In this document: positions 19,903 through 27,873 of the stretch, in pieces
How the letters are laid out: the number at the start of each line of letters is the position of its first letter
Numbering within the stretch: the stretch's first letter is position 1
Assembly: GCA_017534815.1 (NCBI GenBank)
Contig: JAFXVS010000021.1
Span: 1 to 63,487 of the forward strand
DNA length: 63,487 nt
Source: Bacteroidaceae bacterium
Lineage (GTDB): Bacteria > Bacteroidota > Bacteroidia > Bacteroidales > Bacteroidaceae
Reading direction: 5' to 3'
The notes under the pieces: model-generated
What the model was told of the DNA's origin: nothing
The model's database searches: none
What the model saw: the letters and a program-made list of their open reading frames with translations, nothing else
Translations under genes and position numbers: made by a program

Positions 19903-20663
19903 AAATCACGATACTTGGCAGCGGAACCTCCTGTGGTGTGCCTCAGATAGGCTGCACCTGCGAGGTGTGTACATCGACCGACCCCAAAGACAAACGTCTG
20001 CGCTGTTCGAGCCTCTTGGAGGTGAGGGGCAAGCGCATCCTCTTCGATTGCAGTCCAGACTTTCGTCAGCAGATGTTGGGACTCGACTTCAAACAGCTCG
20101 ATGCTGTGCTGATCACCCATGAGCATTATGACCACGTGGGCGGACTTGACGACCTGCGTCCATACAGCATCTTTGGCGATGTGAATGTCTATGCGGAGAA
20201 GTTCTGTGCCGACCATCTGATGGAACGCATCCCATACTGCTTCACACCTTTGGATAAGCGCTATCCGGGCGTGCCGACCCTCAACCTGATAGAGATGGAA
20301 CCGCATGTGCCCATTGTTGTGGGCGATGTGGAAATCCTGCCCATCCGTGTGATGCATGGAAAATTGCCCATCGTGGGGTTCCGCATCGAGAACTTCGCCT
20401 ACATCACAGACATGAAGACCATTCCTGGCTCTGAGCTGCCCCTGCTCCAAGGTGTGGACTATATGATTGTCAATGGTCTGCGTCACAAGGAGCATCCCAG
20501 CCATCAGAGCATGGAGGATGCCATCGCCTTTGCTCGACAAGTAGGGGTAAAGGAGGCTTGGCTTATTCACATGAGTCATCACATCAAACCCCATGCAGAA
20601 GAAGAGAAAACCCTCCCTGTCGGCATTCACTTGGCTTACGATGGGGAAGTGATAGCATTCTAA
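19899..20663 (+). CDS. Metallo-beta-lactamase-fold hydrolase (PhnP-like)
   Basis: The 254-residue protein starts with the fold's first strand, KITILGSGTSCGVPQIGC, and holds the metal motif THEHYDHVGG (residues 74-83). A later Asp (ITDMKT) and C-terminal HMSHH complete the dinuclear site. A Cys cluster, CTCEVC, near residue 20 matches the structural zinc site of PhnP-type phosphodiesterases. It likely cleaves a cyclic or linear phosphodiester, but the substrate is not evident. ATGA overlap with murB suggests co-transcription. Confidence 0.85.
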   Translation: MKITILGSGTSCGVPQIGCTCEVCTSTDPKDKRLRCSSLLEVRGKRILFDCSPDFRQQMLGLDFKQLDAVLITHEHYDHVGGLDDLRPYSIFGDVNVYAEKFCADHLMERIPYCFTPLDKRYPGVPTLNLIEMEPHVPIVVGDVEILPIRVMHGKLPIVGFRIENFAYITDMKTIPGSELPLLQGVDYMIVNGLRHKEHPSHQSMEDAIAFARQVGVKEAWLIHMSHHIKPHAEEEKTLPVGIHLAYDGEVIAF

Positions 20664-20734
20664 TCATCATCTTATTCAGACTTTCAAGGATTGCAATAAA
20701 AGGGGAGGTCGCTGAGTGCAACCTTCCCCAAAAA

Positions 20735-20868
20735 CGTACCGTTGGCTCTGCCGTCATCGCTTGCGCTTTCGTAACAATGTGAAGAAAGAACGTACTTTCG
20801 TTCGACAATAAAAGTGAAAAATATGCTTTTTCCCTTTGTATTGTCCTCACTTAATCGTACCTTTGCAC
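20735..20868 (+). repeat. Promoter-bearing repeat, copy 1
   Basis: This stretch matches 27874-27969 on the opposite strand at roughly 90 percent outside a 34-base insertion (20754-20787, approximate). Shared parts are CGTAC-GTTGGCTC-GCC, the inverted repeat GAACG...CGTTC, TTAAAAGTG-like spacer, and TTTTTCCCTTTGTATTGT through TCACTTAATCGTACCTTTG. The repeat ends exactly with the promoter of the downstream gene in both places. Confidence 0.8.
20835..20865 (+). promoter_or_regulatory. Consensus Bacteroidota promoter of the cobalamin-riboswitch operon
   Basis: TTTG at 20835-20838, exactly 19 bases, then TACCTTTG at 20858-20865. This is a full match to the housekeeping sigma consensus. Transcription should begin near 20872, just at the 5' edge of the riboswitch. 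Confidence 0.8.
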
Positions 20869-20869
20869 C

Positions 20870-21125
20870 CGCATTTGGTTCCCCCCCCACATCTGATTTG
20901 GGCGGTGTGGCGACGGGGCTAAGATGGGAATGGGGTGTGAATCCCCGACATTACCCGATGCTGTGAGTCCTTTTTCAACAGGCTGCCAACAGTGTCACTG
21001 GAGTCAAGGAAGGGTCTGACGGACGTGACCTTGAAATCTCTGGGAAGACCGGACAGCGTGGAGGACGAGTCAGAAGACCTGCCATTTGCCAGCGGAACGC
21101 GTGTCTGCGGGACTACGGACATCGA
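20870..21125 (+). promoter_or_regulatory. Cobalamin (B12) riboswitch
   Basis: The leader carries the landmarks of the cobalamin aptamer in order: the GGGAAT...GGTG.GAATCCCC core (about 20934-20957), GCTGTGAG (20960-20968), TGTCACTGGAGTCA (20993-21006), CTGGGAAG (21040-21047), and the B12 box AGTCAGAAGACCTGCCA at 21068-21084. Such elements usually lower expression when adenosylcobalamin (or another cobalamin) is bound. Here it precedes an anion transporter and an acyl-CoA carboxylase, not a B12 transporter or biosynthesis gene. Confidence 0.92.
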
Positions 21126-21178
21126 CGGAAACATACTACATATTTTATTTTATATCAGTTTAAGTGTTGTAAATGCCG

Positions 21179-21208
21179 GAGAGCCCCGGCAGTGATGCCC
21201 GGGCACTC
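21179..21208 (+). promoter_or_regulatory. Possible expression-platform hairpin of the riboswitch
   Basis: GAGAGCCCCGGC and GCCCGGGCACTC can form 10 of 12 pairs around the loop AGTGAT. It lies between the aptamer and the start codon at 21240. No T run follows, so it does not look like an ordinary intrinsic terminator; it may control translation or Rho access. Confidence 0.5.
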
Positions 21209-21239
21209 CTTTGGTGACTATTCTTAATTATTCAAGTAT

Positions 21240-22745
21240 ATGTCAATTTTTAACAACAAACTGTTCCACCTGCATTTGTTCAGCAGGTTGGAACCGCAGA
21301 GAGGTGGAAAGTTCGGCAACAAGTTGTCGAAGAGGTTTAACAACAAGTCGTTCATCGCGTCGCTCATTTCGGTCATCGCCATGGTGGTGGTGGCTTGTCT
21401 GCCGACGGAGTGTTTCGGCATTGAGGGTCTGACGGTGGTGCAGCAGCGCATCATCGCGCTCTTCGTGTTCGCCACGCTGATGTGGCTGACGGAGGCGATC
21501 CCAGCCTGGGCAACGTCGGTGTGCCTCATCTGCATGCTCCTGTTCGCCACGTCGGACAGTGCGCTGAGTTTCTATTCGTCGGGTCTGGAGAAGACGGACA
21601 TGCTGAGCTACAAGGTGCTCATGGCGACGTTTGCCGACCCGATCATCATCCTGTTCCTGGGTGGTTTCGTGCTGGCTATCGCAACGACGAAGAGTGGTCT
21701 GGACGTGGTCATGGCGCGCTATCTGCTGAAGCCTTTCGGCAAGCGGAGTGAGGTGGTGCTCCTGGGTTTCATCCTCATCACGGGGCTGTTCTCGATGTTC
21801 ATCAGCAACACGGCGACGGCGGCGATGATGCTGACGTTTCTGGCTCCTGTGTTCAAGGCGCTGCCTGCTGACGGCAAGGGTCGTGTGGCGCTGACGCTGG
21901 CCATTCCGCTGGGTGCCAACATCGGTGGTATCGGCACACCCATCGGCACGCCTCCGAACATGATTGCGCTGAAATATCTGAACGACCCTGAGGGCATGAA
22001 CCTGAACATCGGCTTCGGCGAGTGGATGATGTACATGGTGCCCATGACGCTCATCCTGCTCGTCTTCGGCTGGTGGCTCTTGTTGCGCCTGTTCCCCTTC
22101 AAGCAGAAGACGATCGAACTGAACATCGAGGGCAACATCCAGCACAACTGGCGCACGACGGTGGTGATCGTGACTTTCATCGTGACGATTCTCTTCTGGT
22201 TGCTCGACAAGGTGACGGGTGTGAATGCCAATACGGTGGCGATGATTCCTATCGCTGTGTTTGCCGCCACGGGTGTCATCACGGCAAAGGACTTGCAGGG
22301 TGTGAACTGGAGCGTGCTCTGGATGGTGGCCGGCGGTTTCGCATTAGGTGTGGCGCTGAACGAGTCGGGCTTGGCAGAGAATGCCATCCAAAGCATTCCG
22401 TTCAATGAGTGGTCGCCGCTTGTGATTCTCATCATCGCCATGTTGGTGTGCTACGCCATGTCGAACTTCATCAGCAACACGGCCACGACGGCGCTGTTGG
22501 TTCCTGTGCTCGCTGTGGTGTGCAAGGGTATGGGCGACCGCCTCGAAAGCATCGGCGGTGTGACCACCATGCTTATCGCCATCGCCATCACGGCATCCGT
22601 GTCGATGTGTCTGCCTATCAGTACGCCTCCTAACGCCATCGCCCACTCGACGGGTCTGGTGAAGCAGAACGAGATGCTGAAGGTGGGTATCGTCATCGGC
22701 GTGGTCGGCATGGTGCTAGGATATTTCACGCTTCGTTTAATGTAA
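21240..22745 (+). CDS. DASS/SLC13-family sodium:anion (dicarboxylate-type) transporter
   Basis: The 501-residue membrane protein has two inverted-repeat halves, each with the Ser-Asn-Thr motif that binds sodium and substrate (SNT 189-191 and 412-414). The two associated proline loops GTPIGTPPN and PISTPPNAIA are also present. This is the architecture of VcINDY-type transporters for succinate and other di- or tricarboxylates, though sulfate members exist. It is the first gene behind the cobalamin riboswitch and is followed after 9 bases by the biotin carboxylase gene. Direction (import or export) cannot be told from sequence. Confidence 0.9.
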   Translation: MSIFNNKLFHLHLFSRLEPQRGGKFGNKLSKRFNNKSFIASLISVIAMVVVACLPTECFGIEGLTVVQQRIIALFVFATLMWLTEAIPAWATSVCLICMLLFATSDSALSFYSSGLEKTDMLSYKVLMATFADPIIILFLGGFVLAIATTKSGLDVVMARYLLKPFGKRSEVVLLGFILITGLFSMFISNTATAAMMLTFLAPVFKALPADGKGRVALTLAIPLGANIGGIGTPIGTPPNMIALKYLNDPEGMNLNIGFGEWMMYMVPMTLILLVFGWWLLLRLFPFKQKTIELNIEGNIQHNWRTTVVIVTFIVTILFWLLDKVTGVNANTVAMIPIAVFAATGVITAKDLQGVNWSVLWMVAGGFALGVALNESGLAENAIQSIPFNEWSPLVILIIAMLVCYAMSNFISNTATTALLVPVLAVVCKGMGDRLESIGGVTTMLIAIAITASVSMCLPISTPPNAIAHSTGLVKQNEMLKVGIVIGVVGMVLGYFTLRLM

Positions 22746-22754
22746 AAGGAAAAT

Positions 22755-24269
22755 ATGATCAGAAAGATATTAGTAGCAAATCGTGGGGAGATAGCCATCA
22801 GGGTGATGCGCAGCTGCTACGAGATGGGCATCCGTTCGGTGGCTGTGTATAGCACCGCCGACCGCCTCTCGCGCCATGTGCTCTTTGCCAACGAGGCGGA
22901 GTGCATCGGTGGGGCAGCGAGCAGCGACAGCTATCTGAACATCGACCACATCATCGAGGCGGCTCGCAAGCACAAGGTGGATGCCATCCATCCGGGCTAC
23001 GGCTTCCTCTCGGAGAATGCGGAGTTTGCCCGCCGCTGCGAACAGGAGGGCTTCATCTTCATCGGTCCCCGTCCAGAGACGATGGAGGAGATGGGCGACA
23101 AGATCAGCGCACGTCGGAAGATGATTGAGGCTGGCGTGCCTGTAGTGCCTGGTACGGAAGAACCGCTGACGTCGGCAGAAGAGGCTGTGGCGGTGGCCAA
23201 GAAGATTGGCTTCCCCGTCATGCTGAAGGCGTCGATGGGTGGCGGCGGCAAGGGCATGCGTCTCATCGAACGGGAAGAAGATGTGGTGGAAATGTACAAT
23301 GCCGCCAAGAGTGAGGCCATGTCGGGCTTTGGCGACGACACGGTCTATATCGAGAAGTTTGTGGAGGAACCTCATCATATCGAGTTCCAGATCTTGGGCG
23401 ACAAGCATGGCAACGTCATCCACCTTTTCGACCGCGAGTGCTCTGTGCAGCGCCGTCATCAGAAGATTGTGGAGGAGAGCCCGAGCCCGTTCATCGACTA
23501 CAACCTGCGTATGGAGATGGGTGCCAAAGCTGTGGCTGCTGCCCGTGCCGTGGGTTATGAGGGGGCGGGAACCATCGAGTTCCTTGTCGATAAATACCAT
23601 AAGTTCTACTTCTTGGAGATGAACACACGACTGCAGGTGGAGCATCCCATCACGGAGGAAGTGGTGGGCATCGACCTGGTGAAGGAGCAGATTCTTGTGG
23701 CAGATGGTCAGCAGTTGCGCTATCGTCAGGAGGACATCCGTCAGCGAGGTCATGCCATTGAGTGCCGTATCTGTGCCGAGGACACAGAGCACAACTTCAT
23801 GCCATCGCCTGGCGTCATCCAGCAACTTACGGAGCCTCATGGCATCGGCACGCGCATCGACTCGTATGTGTATGAGGGCTATGAGATTCCTATGCACTAC
23901 GACCCGATGATTGGTAAGCTCATCGTGTGGGCAACGACACGCGAGTATGCCATCGAACGCATGCGCCGTGTGCTCTATGAATATAAGATTACGGGCTTGA
24001 CCACCAACATTCGTTATCTGCGTCGCATTATCGATGTGCCCGATTTCAAGCAGGGCAACTACAACACCTACTTCATCGAGCGCAACCAAGACAGGCTCCG
24101 TCCACGTCCGGGCTTCAAGAACGACTCGGAGCCGATGGCGGTCATTGCGGCCTACATAGACTATCTGATGAACCTTGAAGAGAATAACCCCACCACGTCC
24201 ACAGCGGAGAACACGGCAATCAGTCGCTGGAGGGCATTCGGATTGCAGAAAGGAGTGCTGAGAGTGTAA
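22755..24269 (+). CDS. Biotin carboxylase subunit of an acyl-CoA carboxylase
   Basis: The 504-residue ATP-grasp enzyme carboxylates biotin using ATP and bicarbonate. The N-terminal KILVANRGEIAIRV, glycine loop GGGGKGM (162-168), DRECSVQRRHQK and the catalytic EMNTRLQVEHP (288-298) are intact. About 50 extra C-terminal residues beyond a minimal AccC are present, but there is no fused biotin domain. Its partners are the next two genes, with which it overlaps (TAATG). This makes a complete BC-BCCP-CT enzyme, of the acetyl-/propionyl-CoA carboxylase class. Confidence 0.93.
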   Translation: MIRKILVANRGEIAIRVMRSCYEMGIRSVAVYSTADRLSRHVLFANEAECIGGAASSDSYLNIDHIIEAARKHKVDAIHPGYGFLSENAEFARRCEQEGFIFIGPRPETMEEMGDKISARRKMIEAGVPVVPGTEEPLTSAEEAVAVAKKIGFPVMLKASMGGGGKGMRLIEREEDVVEMYNAAKSEAMSGFGDDTVYIEKFVEEPHHIEFQILGDKHGNVIHLFDRECSVQRRHQKIVEESPSPFIDYNLRMEMGAKAVAAARAVGYEGAGTIEFLVDKYHKFYFLEMNTRLQVEHPITEEVVGIDLVKEQILVADGQQLRYRQEDIRQRGHAIECRICAEDTEHNFMPSPGVIQQLTEPHGIGTRIDSYVYEGYEIPMHYDPMIGKLIVWATTREYAIERMRRVLYEYKITGLTTNIRYLRRIIDVPDFKQGNYNTYFIERNQDRLRPRPGFKNDSEPMAVIAAYIDYLMNLEENNPTTSTAENTAISRWRAFGLQKGVLRV

Positions 24270-24793
24270 TGGAAATACAAGTTGGAAATAAGACCTTGGA
24301 GGTGACCCTGCTGAGCAAGGAGGGCAACCAAGTGAAGATAGACATCGACGGCAAAGTGTATGATGTGGATGTGGCGATGCTGCAGAACGGCACCTGCTCA
24401 CTCATCTACGACGGCAACTCGTACAATGCTGAGCTCATCCGTGAGAGTGGGGAGAAGCACTACCGTGTGAACCTCAACTACTCCACCTATCAGATTGACA
24501 TGCTCGATTCACAGGCGAAGTACATGAAGATGCGTCGTGGAGGCTCACAGGACAGCATTCAGGCCGACGTGATTACGGCGCCAATGCCCTGCAAGATTGT
24601 GAACATCTATGTGAAGCCTGGCGACTTGCTCAAGGCTGGCGACACCGTGCTGACGATGGAGGCCATGAAGATGCAATCGAACTACAAGGTGAGTGCCGAC
24701 TGTACCGTGAAGGACGTCCTGGTCGGGGTAGGGGAGAGTGTGCGTGTGGAACAGCCGCTCATCAAGTTGGACATTAAAAAGGAAGAAAAATGA
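24269..24793 (+). CDS. Biotin carboxyl carrier subunit of the acyl-CoA carboxylase
   Basis: The 174-residue carrier has a C-terminal biotinyl domain with the modification motif EAMKMQ (Lys134). The first 95 residues form a separate beta-rich region (KIDIDGKVYDVDV, NYSTYQIDML) that may play the BT-domain role of linking carrier to enzyme core; this is inference. A partner PMP hairpin (ITAPMPCKI) precedes the biotin turn as usual. It overlaps the biotin carboxylase stop by one base and the carboxyltransferase start by four. Confidence 0.92.
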   Translation: MEIQVGNKTLEVTLLSKEGNQVKIDIDGKVYDVDVAMLQNGTCSLIYDGNSYNAELIRESGEKHYRVNLNYSTYQIDMLDSQAKYMKMRRGGSQDSIQADVITAPMPCKIVNIYVKPGDLLKAGDTVLTMEAMKMQSNYKVSADCTVKDVLVGVGESVRVEQPLIKLDIKKEEK

Positions 24794-26226
24794 AACTGAC
24801 AGCAAGAGAACGTATAGAGACCCTGCTCGACCGCGGCACCTTCGTCGAGTTGGACAAGCATGTGGTGCATCGTTGCACCGATTTCGGTATGGAGAACAAG
24901 CGCATTGAAGGTGACGGTGTGATTTCAGGTTATGGCAAGATAGACGGACGCATCGTCTTTGTCTATGCCTTTGACTTTGCCGTCTTGGGAGGTTCGCTTT
25001 CAGCAGCCAATGCGCAGAAGATTGCTAAGGTGCAGGATCTGGCGCTGAAGAACGGCGCTCCCATCATCGGACTGAACGACTCGGGCGGCGCACGTATTCA
25101 GGAGGGCGTCGAGTCCTTGACCGGCTTCGCACATATATTTAAAAGGAACGTGATGGCCTCAGGCGTCATTCCACAGATTAGCGCCATTCTCGGTCCCTGT
25201 GCCGGTGGTTCGTGCTACTCGCCAGCCTTGACGGATTTCATCCTCATGGTGAAGGAGCAGAGCCAGATGTTCGTCACGGGACCCAATGTGGTGAAGGCTG
25301 TGACGAATGAGGATGTCGATAAGGAAACCCTCGGCGGTGCGTTGACCCACAATTCCGTGAGCGGTGTGAGCCACTTCATTTGCAACAGCGACGAAGAGAC
25401 CCTCATGACCATCCGCGAACTCATCGGCTTCATCCCCTCGAACAACATGGAAGATGCTCCAGTGCATCCTGTCACCGACGAGGTCTCACGCATCTGCCAC
25501 GAACTGGACAACGTCGTGCCGACTGACCCCAACGTACCCTACGACATCCGCAACATCATAGAACCCGTCTGCGACCAACAGTACTTCTTCGAGATTCAGC
25601 CAGAGTTTGCCAAGAACATCGTCATTGGCTTCGGACGTATGGCAGGACGTACCGTCGGTTTCGTCGCCAACCAACCGAATTTCTTGGCAGGTGCCCTCGA
25701 CATTGACGCTTCTGACAAGGCCGCACGTTTCATCCGCTTCTGCGACTGCTTCAACATCCCCCTCATCGCTGTGGAGGATGTGCCAGGCTTCCTGCCCGGT
25801 GTGCAGCAGGAGCACAACGGCATCATCCGTCATGGTGCCAAGATTGTCTATGCCTTTGCTGAGGCGACGGTGCCAAAGATCACCCTCATCACCCGCAAAG
25901 CCTATGGAGGTGCCTACATCGTGATGAACTCGAAGTGCATCGGTGCAGACGTGAACCTCGCCTATCCAACGGCTGAAATCGCTGTGATGGGAGCCGAAGG
26001 AGCCTGCAACATCCTCTATCGTAAAGCCACACCCGAAGAGCGTGCCGAGAAGATTGAGGAGTATCGCCAGAAATTCGCCAATCCCATGCCTGCGGCACAG
26101 TTGGGCTACATCGACGAAATCATCCAGCCCTGCGACACCCGCATCCGTCTCATTCAGGCGCTGGAGATGTCGCGCAACAAGAATCAGAGCAACCCGCCCA
26201 AGAAACATGGTAACATGCCATTGTGA
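24790..26226 (+). CDS. Acyl-CoA carboxyltransferase (beta) subunit, PccB/AccD-like
   Basis: The 478-residue carboxyltransferase has both crotonase-like halves: [13 protein letters not shown] and [16 protein letters not shown] in the N-domain, and [23 protein letters not shown] and TRKAYGGAYIVM in the C-domain. It transfers CO2 from biotin to an acyl-CoA. At the position that in Streptomyces separates propionyl-selective PccB (Asp422) from broad AccB (Ile420), it has Ile377, arguing against strict propionyl specificity. It begins directly at KLTARERIE, lacking about 30-40 N-terminal residues seen in relatives, including the paralogue at 58905. A terminator follows. Confidence 0.9.
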   Translation: MKLTARERIETLLDRGTFVELDKHVVHRCTDFGMENKRIEGDGVISGYGKIDGRIVFVYAFDFAVLGGSLSAANAQKIAKVQDLALKNGAPIIGLNDSGGARIQEGVESLTGFAHIFKRNVMASGVIPQISAILGPCAGGSCYSPALTDFILMVKEQSQMFVTGPNVVKAVTNEDVDKETLGGALTHNSVSGVSHFICNSDEETLMTIRELIGFIPSNNMEDAPVHPVTDEVSRICHELDNVVPTDPNVPYDIRNIIEPVCDQQYFFEIQPEFAKNIVIGFGRMAGRTVGFVANQPNFLAGALDIDASDKAARFIRFCDCFNIPLIAVEDVPGFLPGVQQEHNGIIRHGAKIVYAFAEATVPKITLITRKAYGGAYIVMNSKCIGADVNLAYPTAEIAVMGAEGACNILYRKATPEERAEKIEEYRQKFANPMPAAQLGYIDEIIQPCDTRIRLIQALEMSRNKNQSNPPKKHGNMPL

Positions 26227-26232
26227 GAAAGA

Positions 26233-26266
26233 AGCCCGTGCAATCAACGCTGCGCGGGCTTTTTAT
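26233..26266 (+). terminator. Intrinsic terminator of the riboswitch operon
   Basis: AGCCCGTGC (26233-26241) pairs with GCGCGGGCT (26252-26260), followed by TTTTATT. It closes the transporter-carboxylase transcript. Confidence 0.85.
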
Positions 26267-26292
26267 TGCTTATAAATTTGGTATTTCTCTCA

Positions 26293-26327
26293 CTTAATTC
26301 TTAATTCTTAACTCTTAATTCTTAACT
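26293..26327. repeat. Five tandem 7-bp repeats in the SDR promoter spacer
   Basis: CTTAATT, CTTAATT, CTTAACT, CTTAATT, CTTAACT run without interruption and end 6 bases before the TACCTTTG box. They occupy the spacer and -33 region of the promoter. Confidence 0.85.
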
Positions 26328-26333
26328 TTTTTG

Positions 26334-26341
26334 TACCTTTG
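26334..26341 (+). promoter_or_regulatory. Bacteroidota -7 box for the SDR gene
   Basis: TACCTTTG, 37 bases before the start codon. The expected -33 site falls in the heptamer repeats and has no TTTG. Confidence 0.6.
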
Positions 26342-26378
26342 CACCCAAAATTTTTCATAACATAAACACGATAATAGA

Positions 26379-27089
26379 ATGAAAGAGAAAATTGCATTGG
26401 TGACAGGTGCCAATAAGGGCATCGGTTTTGGAATTGTGAAACATCTGGGACTCGGCGGATGGAAGGTCATCGTTGGTGCACGTCATCAGGGACGTGCTGA
26501 GAAGGCGATGGCGGATTTGAAGGCGCTGGGCATTGACGTGCTGGGATGGGTGAACATCGAACTGGCTGACCTCGACGGTATCGAAAAGGCAGCCAAGGAC
26601 GTGAACGAGCGCTTCCCTGGATTGTCGCTGCTGGTGAACAATGCGGGCATCCCAGGCGACATGAGTGTGGACAGTTTGCACACGGACATCAAGGACATCA
26701 AGGAGACGGTGGACGTGAATTTCATCGGCACATTTGCCCTGACGAAGGCGCTGATGCCGCTGCTGAGCCAGAACGAAGGAAGGATTGTGAATGTGACCGT
26801 ACCGTCGGAGATCAGCCCCTATTGGCATCCGCTGGCATACGTGGCAAGTAAGGCTGCGCAGAATGCCATGATGGGTGTGATGGCGATGGAGTTTGAGCAG
26901 AACGGCACGCCGTTAGAGATATTCTCCGTACATCCTGGTCCCACAACGACCGACCTGAACGGCAACATGAGTCTGCCAGGCTTCCACGACATCGAGACGG
27001 TAGGTCAGAAGATGGCTGAACTCATCAACGACGGCAACAACCATCAAGGTGAGTTCGTCGAGCTCTACCCAATCGTGAAAGAGGACTGA
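26379..27089 (+). CDS. Short-chain dehydrogenase/reductase
   Basis: The 236-residue Rossmann-fold oxidoreductase has the classical SDR signs: cofactor loop TGANKGIG (9-16), NNAG (near 88-91), and the catalytic Tyr-x3-Lys in YVASK. The Ser of the triad position reads within VTVPSEIS, so a serine is available. GARHQGRAEKA after the second strand (Arg rather than Asp) favours NADP(H). Length is typical. Substrate is unknown; plant carbonyl-reductase-like SDRs are the nearest pattern. It is a single-gene unit converging with tcdA, 15 bases apart. Confidence 0.88.
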   Translation: MKEKIALVTGANKGIGFGIVKHLGLGGWKVIVGARHQGRAEKAMADLKALGIDVLGWVNIELADLDGIEKAAKDVNERFPGLSLLVNNAGIPGDMSVDSLHTDIKDIKETVDVNFIGTFALTKALMPLLSQNEGRIVNVTVPSEISPYWHPLAYVASKAAQNAMMGVMAMEFEQNGTPLEIFSVHPGPTTTDLNGNMSLPGFHDIETVGQKMAELINDGNNHQGEFVELYPIVKED

Positions 27090-27104
27090 GCGAAAACTTC
27101 GGCA

Positions 27105-27854
27105 TCAGTCAGCCCCTTGGCTACTGATGTCCTGAACCACCAGTCCCGACAGCGTGAAACCGAAAATTCCCGTGATATGAGCGAGGGAGCCGTTCGTCTG
27201 AGCCTTATGGAAGGATGTCGGCTCCTCGCTGTCTTCTGCTGGCGACCCCACATTCGTGAGCAGCTCGTCGCTATACACGCACAGGAACTTCTTCGCAGGG
27301 AAACGCTTCTCCCGCTTGAAACGGTTCCGCAACGCACGCGCCAACGGGTCACCCTTCACCTTCCAGAACTCCGTCACCTGAATGCGCGTAGGGTCAAGCT
27401 TCAAGGCCGCACCCATCGACGAGAAAAACCTTGCTCCCGTCTGACAAGCCATCAGAATCAGCAACGCCTTATCCTTCAGCGAATCAATCGCATCGATGAT
27501 ATAATCATAACTACCGAGATCAAACTCCTCAGCCGTCTCCTCATTGAAAATCTTCTGCATCGCCATGATGTCCGCCGACGGGTTGATCGTCAGTAGCCGT
27601 TCCCTCAGCGCCTCCACCTTCACCCGTCCCACCGTCTCCGTCGTCGCCATCAGCTGCCGGTTGATGTTCGTGATGCTCACGCGGTCAGAATCGACAATTG
27701 TCAAGTGCCTGATGCCGCTGCGCACCAGACTCTCAGCGCACCACGACCCCACGCCGCCCACGCCAAACAGAATCACCCGTTTCTGAGCCATGCGCTCCAT
27801 TGTATCCCTGCCCAAAAGCAGTTCAGACCGTCTAAAAATACCTTCTTCCTTCAT
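27105..27854 (-). CDS. tcdA: tRNA threonylcarbamoyladenosine dehydratase
   Basis: The 249-residue E1-like ThiF-family enzyme dehydrates t6A at position 37 of tRNAs to cyclic t6A. The nucleotide-binding GVGGVGSW, the acidic-Arg segment IVDSDRVSITNINRQL, and DAIDSLKDK match TcdA/CsdL. The C-terminus has HITGIFGFTLSGLVVQDI. The frame extends to 28001, but those 49 codons run through a promoter at 27876-27906, so the start is placed at MKEEGIFRRSELLLG. ATG 27866 is a possible alternative. Confidence 0.9.
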   Translation of the reverse strand: MKEEGIFRRSELLLGRDTMERMAQKRVILFGVGGVGSWCAESLVRSGIRHLTIVDSDRVSITNINRQLMATTETVGRVKVEALRERLLTINPSADIMAMQKIFNEETAEEFDLGSYDYIIDAIDSLKDKALLILMACQTGARFFSSMGAALKLDPTRIQVTEFWKVKGDPLARALRNRFKREKRFPAKKFLCVYSDELLTNVGSPAEDSEEPTSFHKAQTNGSLAHITGIFGFTLSGLVVQDISSQGAD

Positions 27855-27873
27855 CTCGTGAATCATTTGTGTG

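Noticed and set aside
20701-20735. GGGGAGGT...ACCTTCCCC hairpin after the MBL-fold gene
   Set aside because: On the plus strand it is followed by A bases, not T, so it is not a good terminator for the upstream gene. There is no minus-strand gene for it to end.
20584-20850. Minus-strand open frame of 88 codons over the repeat and promoter
   Set aside because: It overlaps the end of the MBL-fold gene and the promoter-bearing repeat, and shows no family features.
22770-24401. Minus-strand open frame of 543 codons opposite the biotin carboxylase gene
   Set aside because: The plus strand encodes an intact biotin carboxylase. The antisense product is His/Leu/Arg-rich without any domain.
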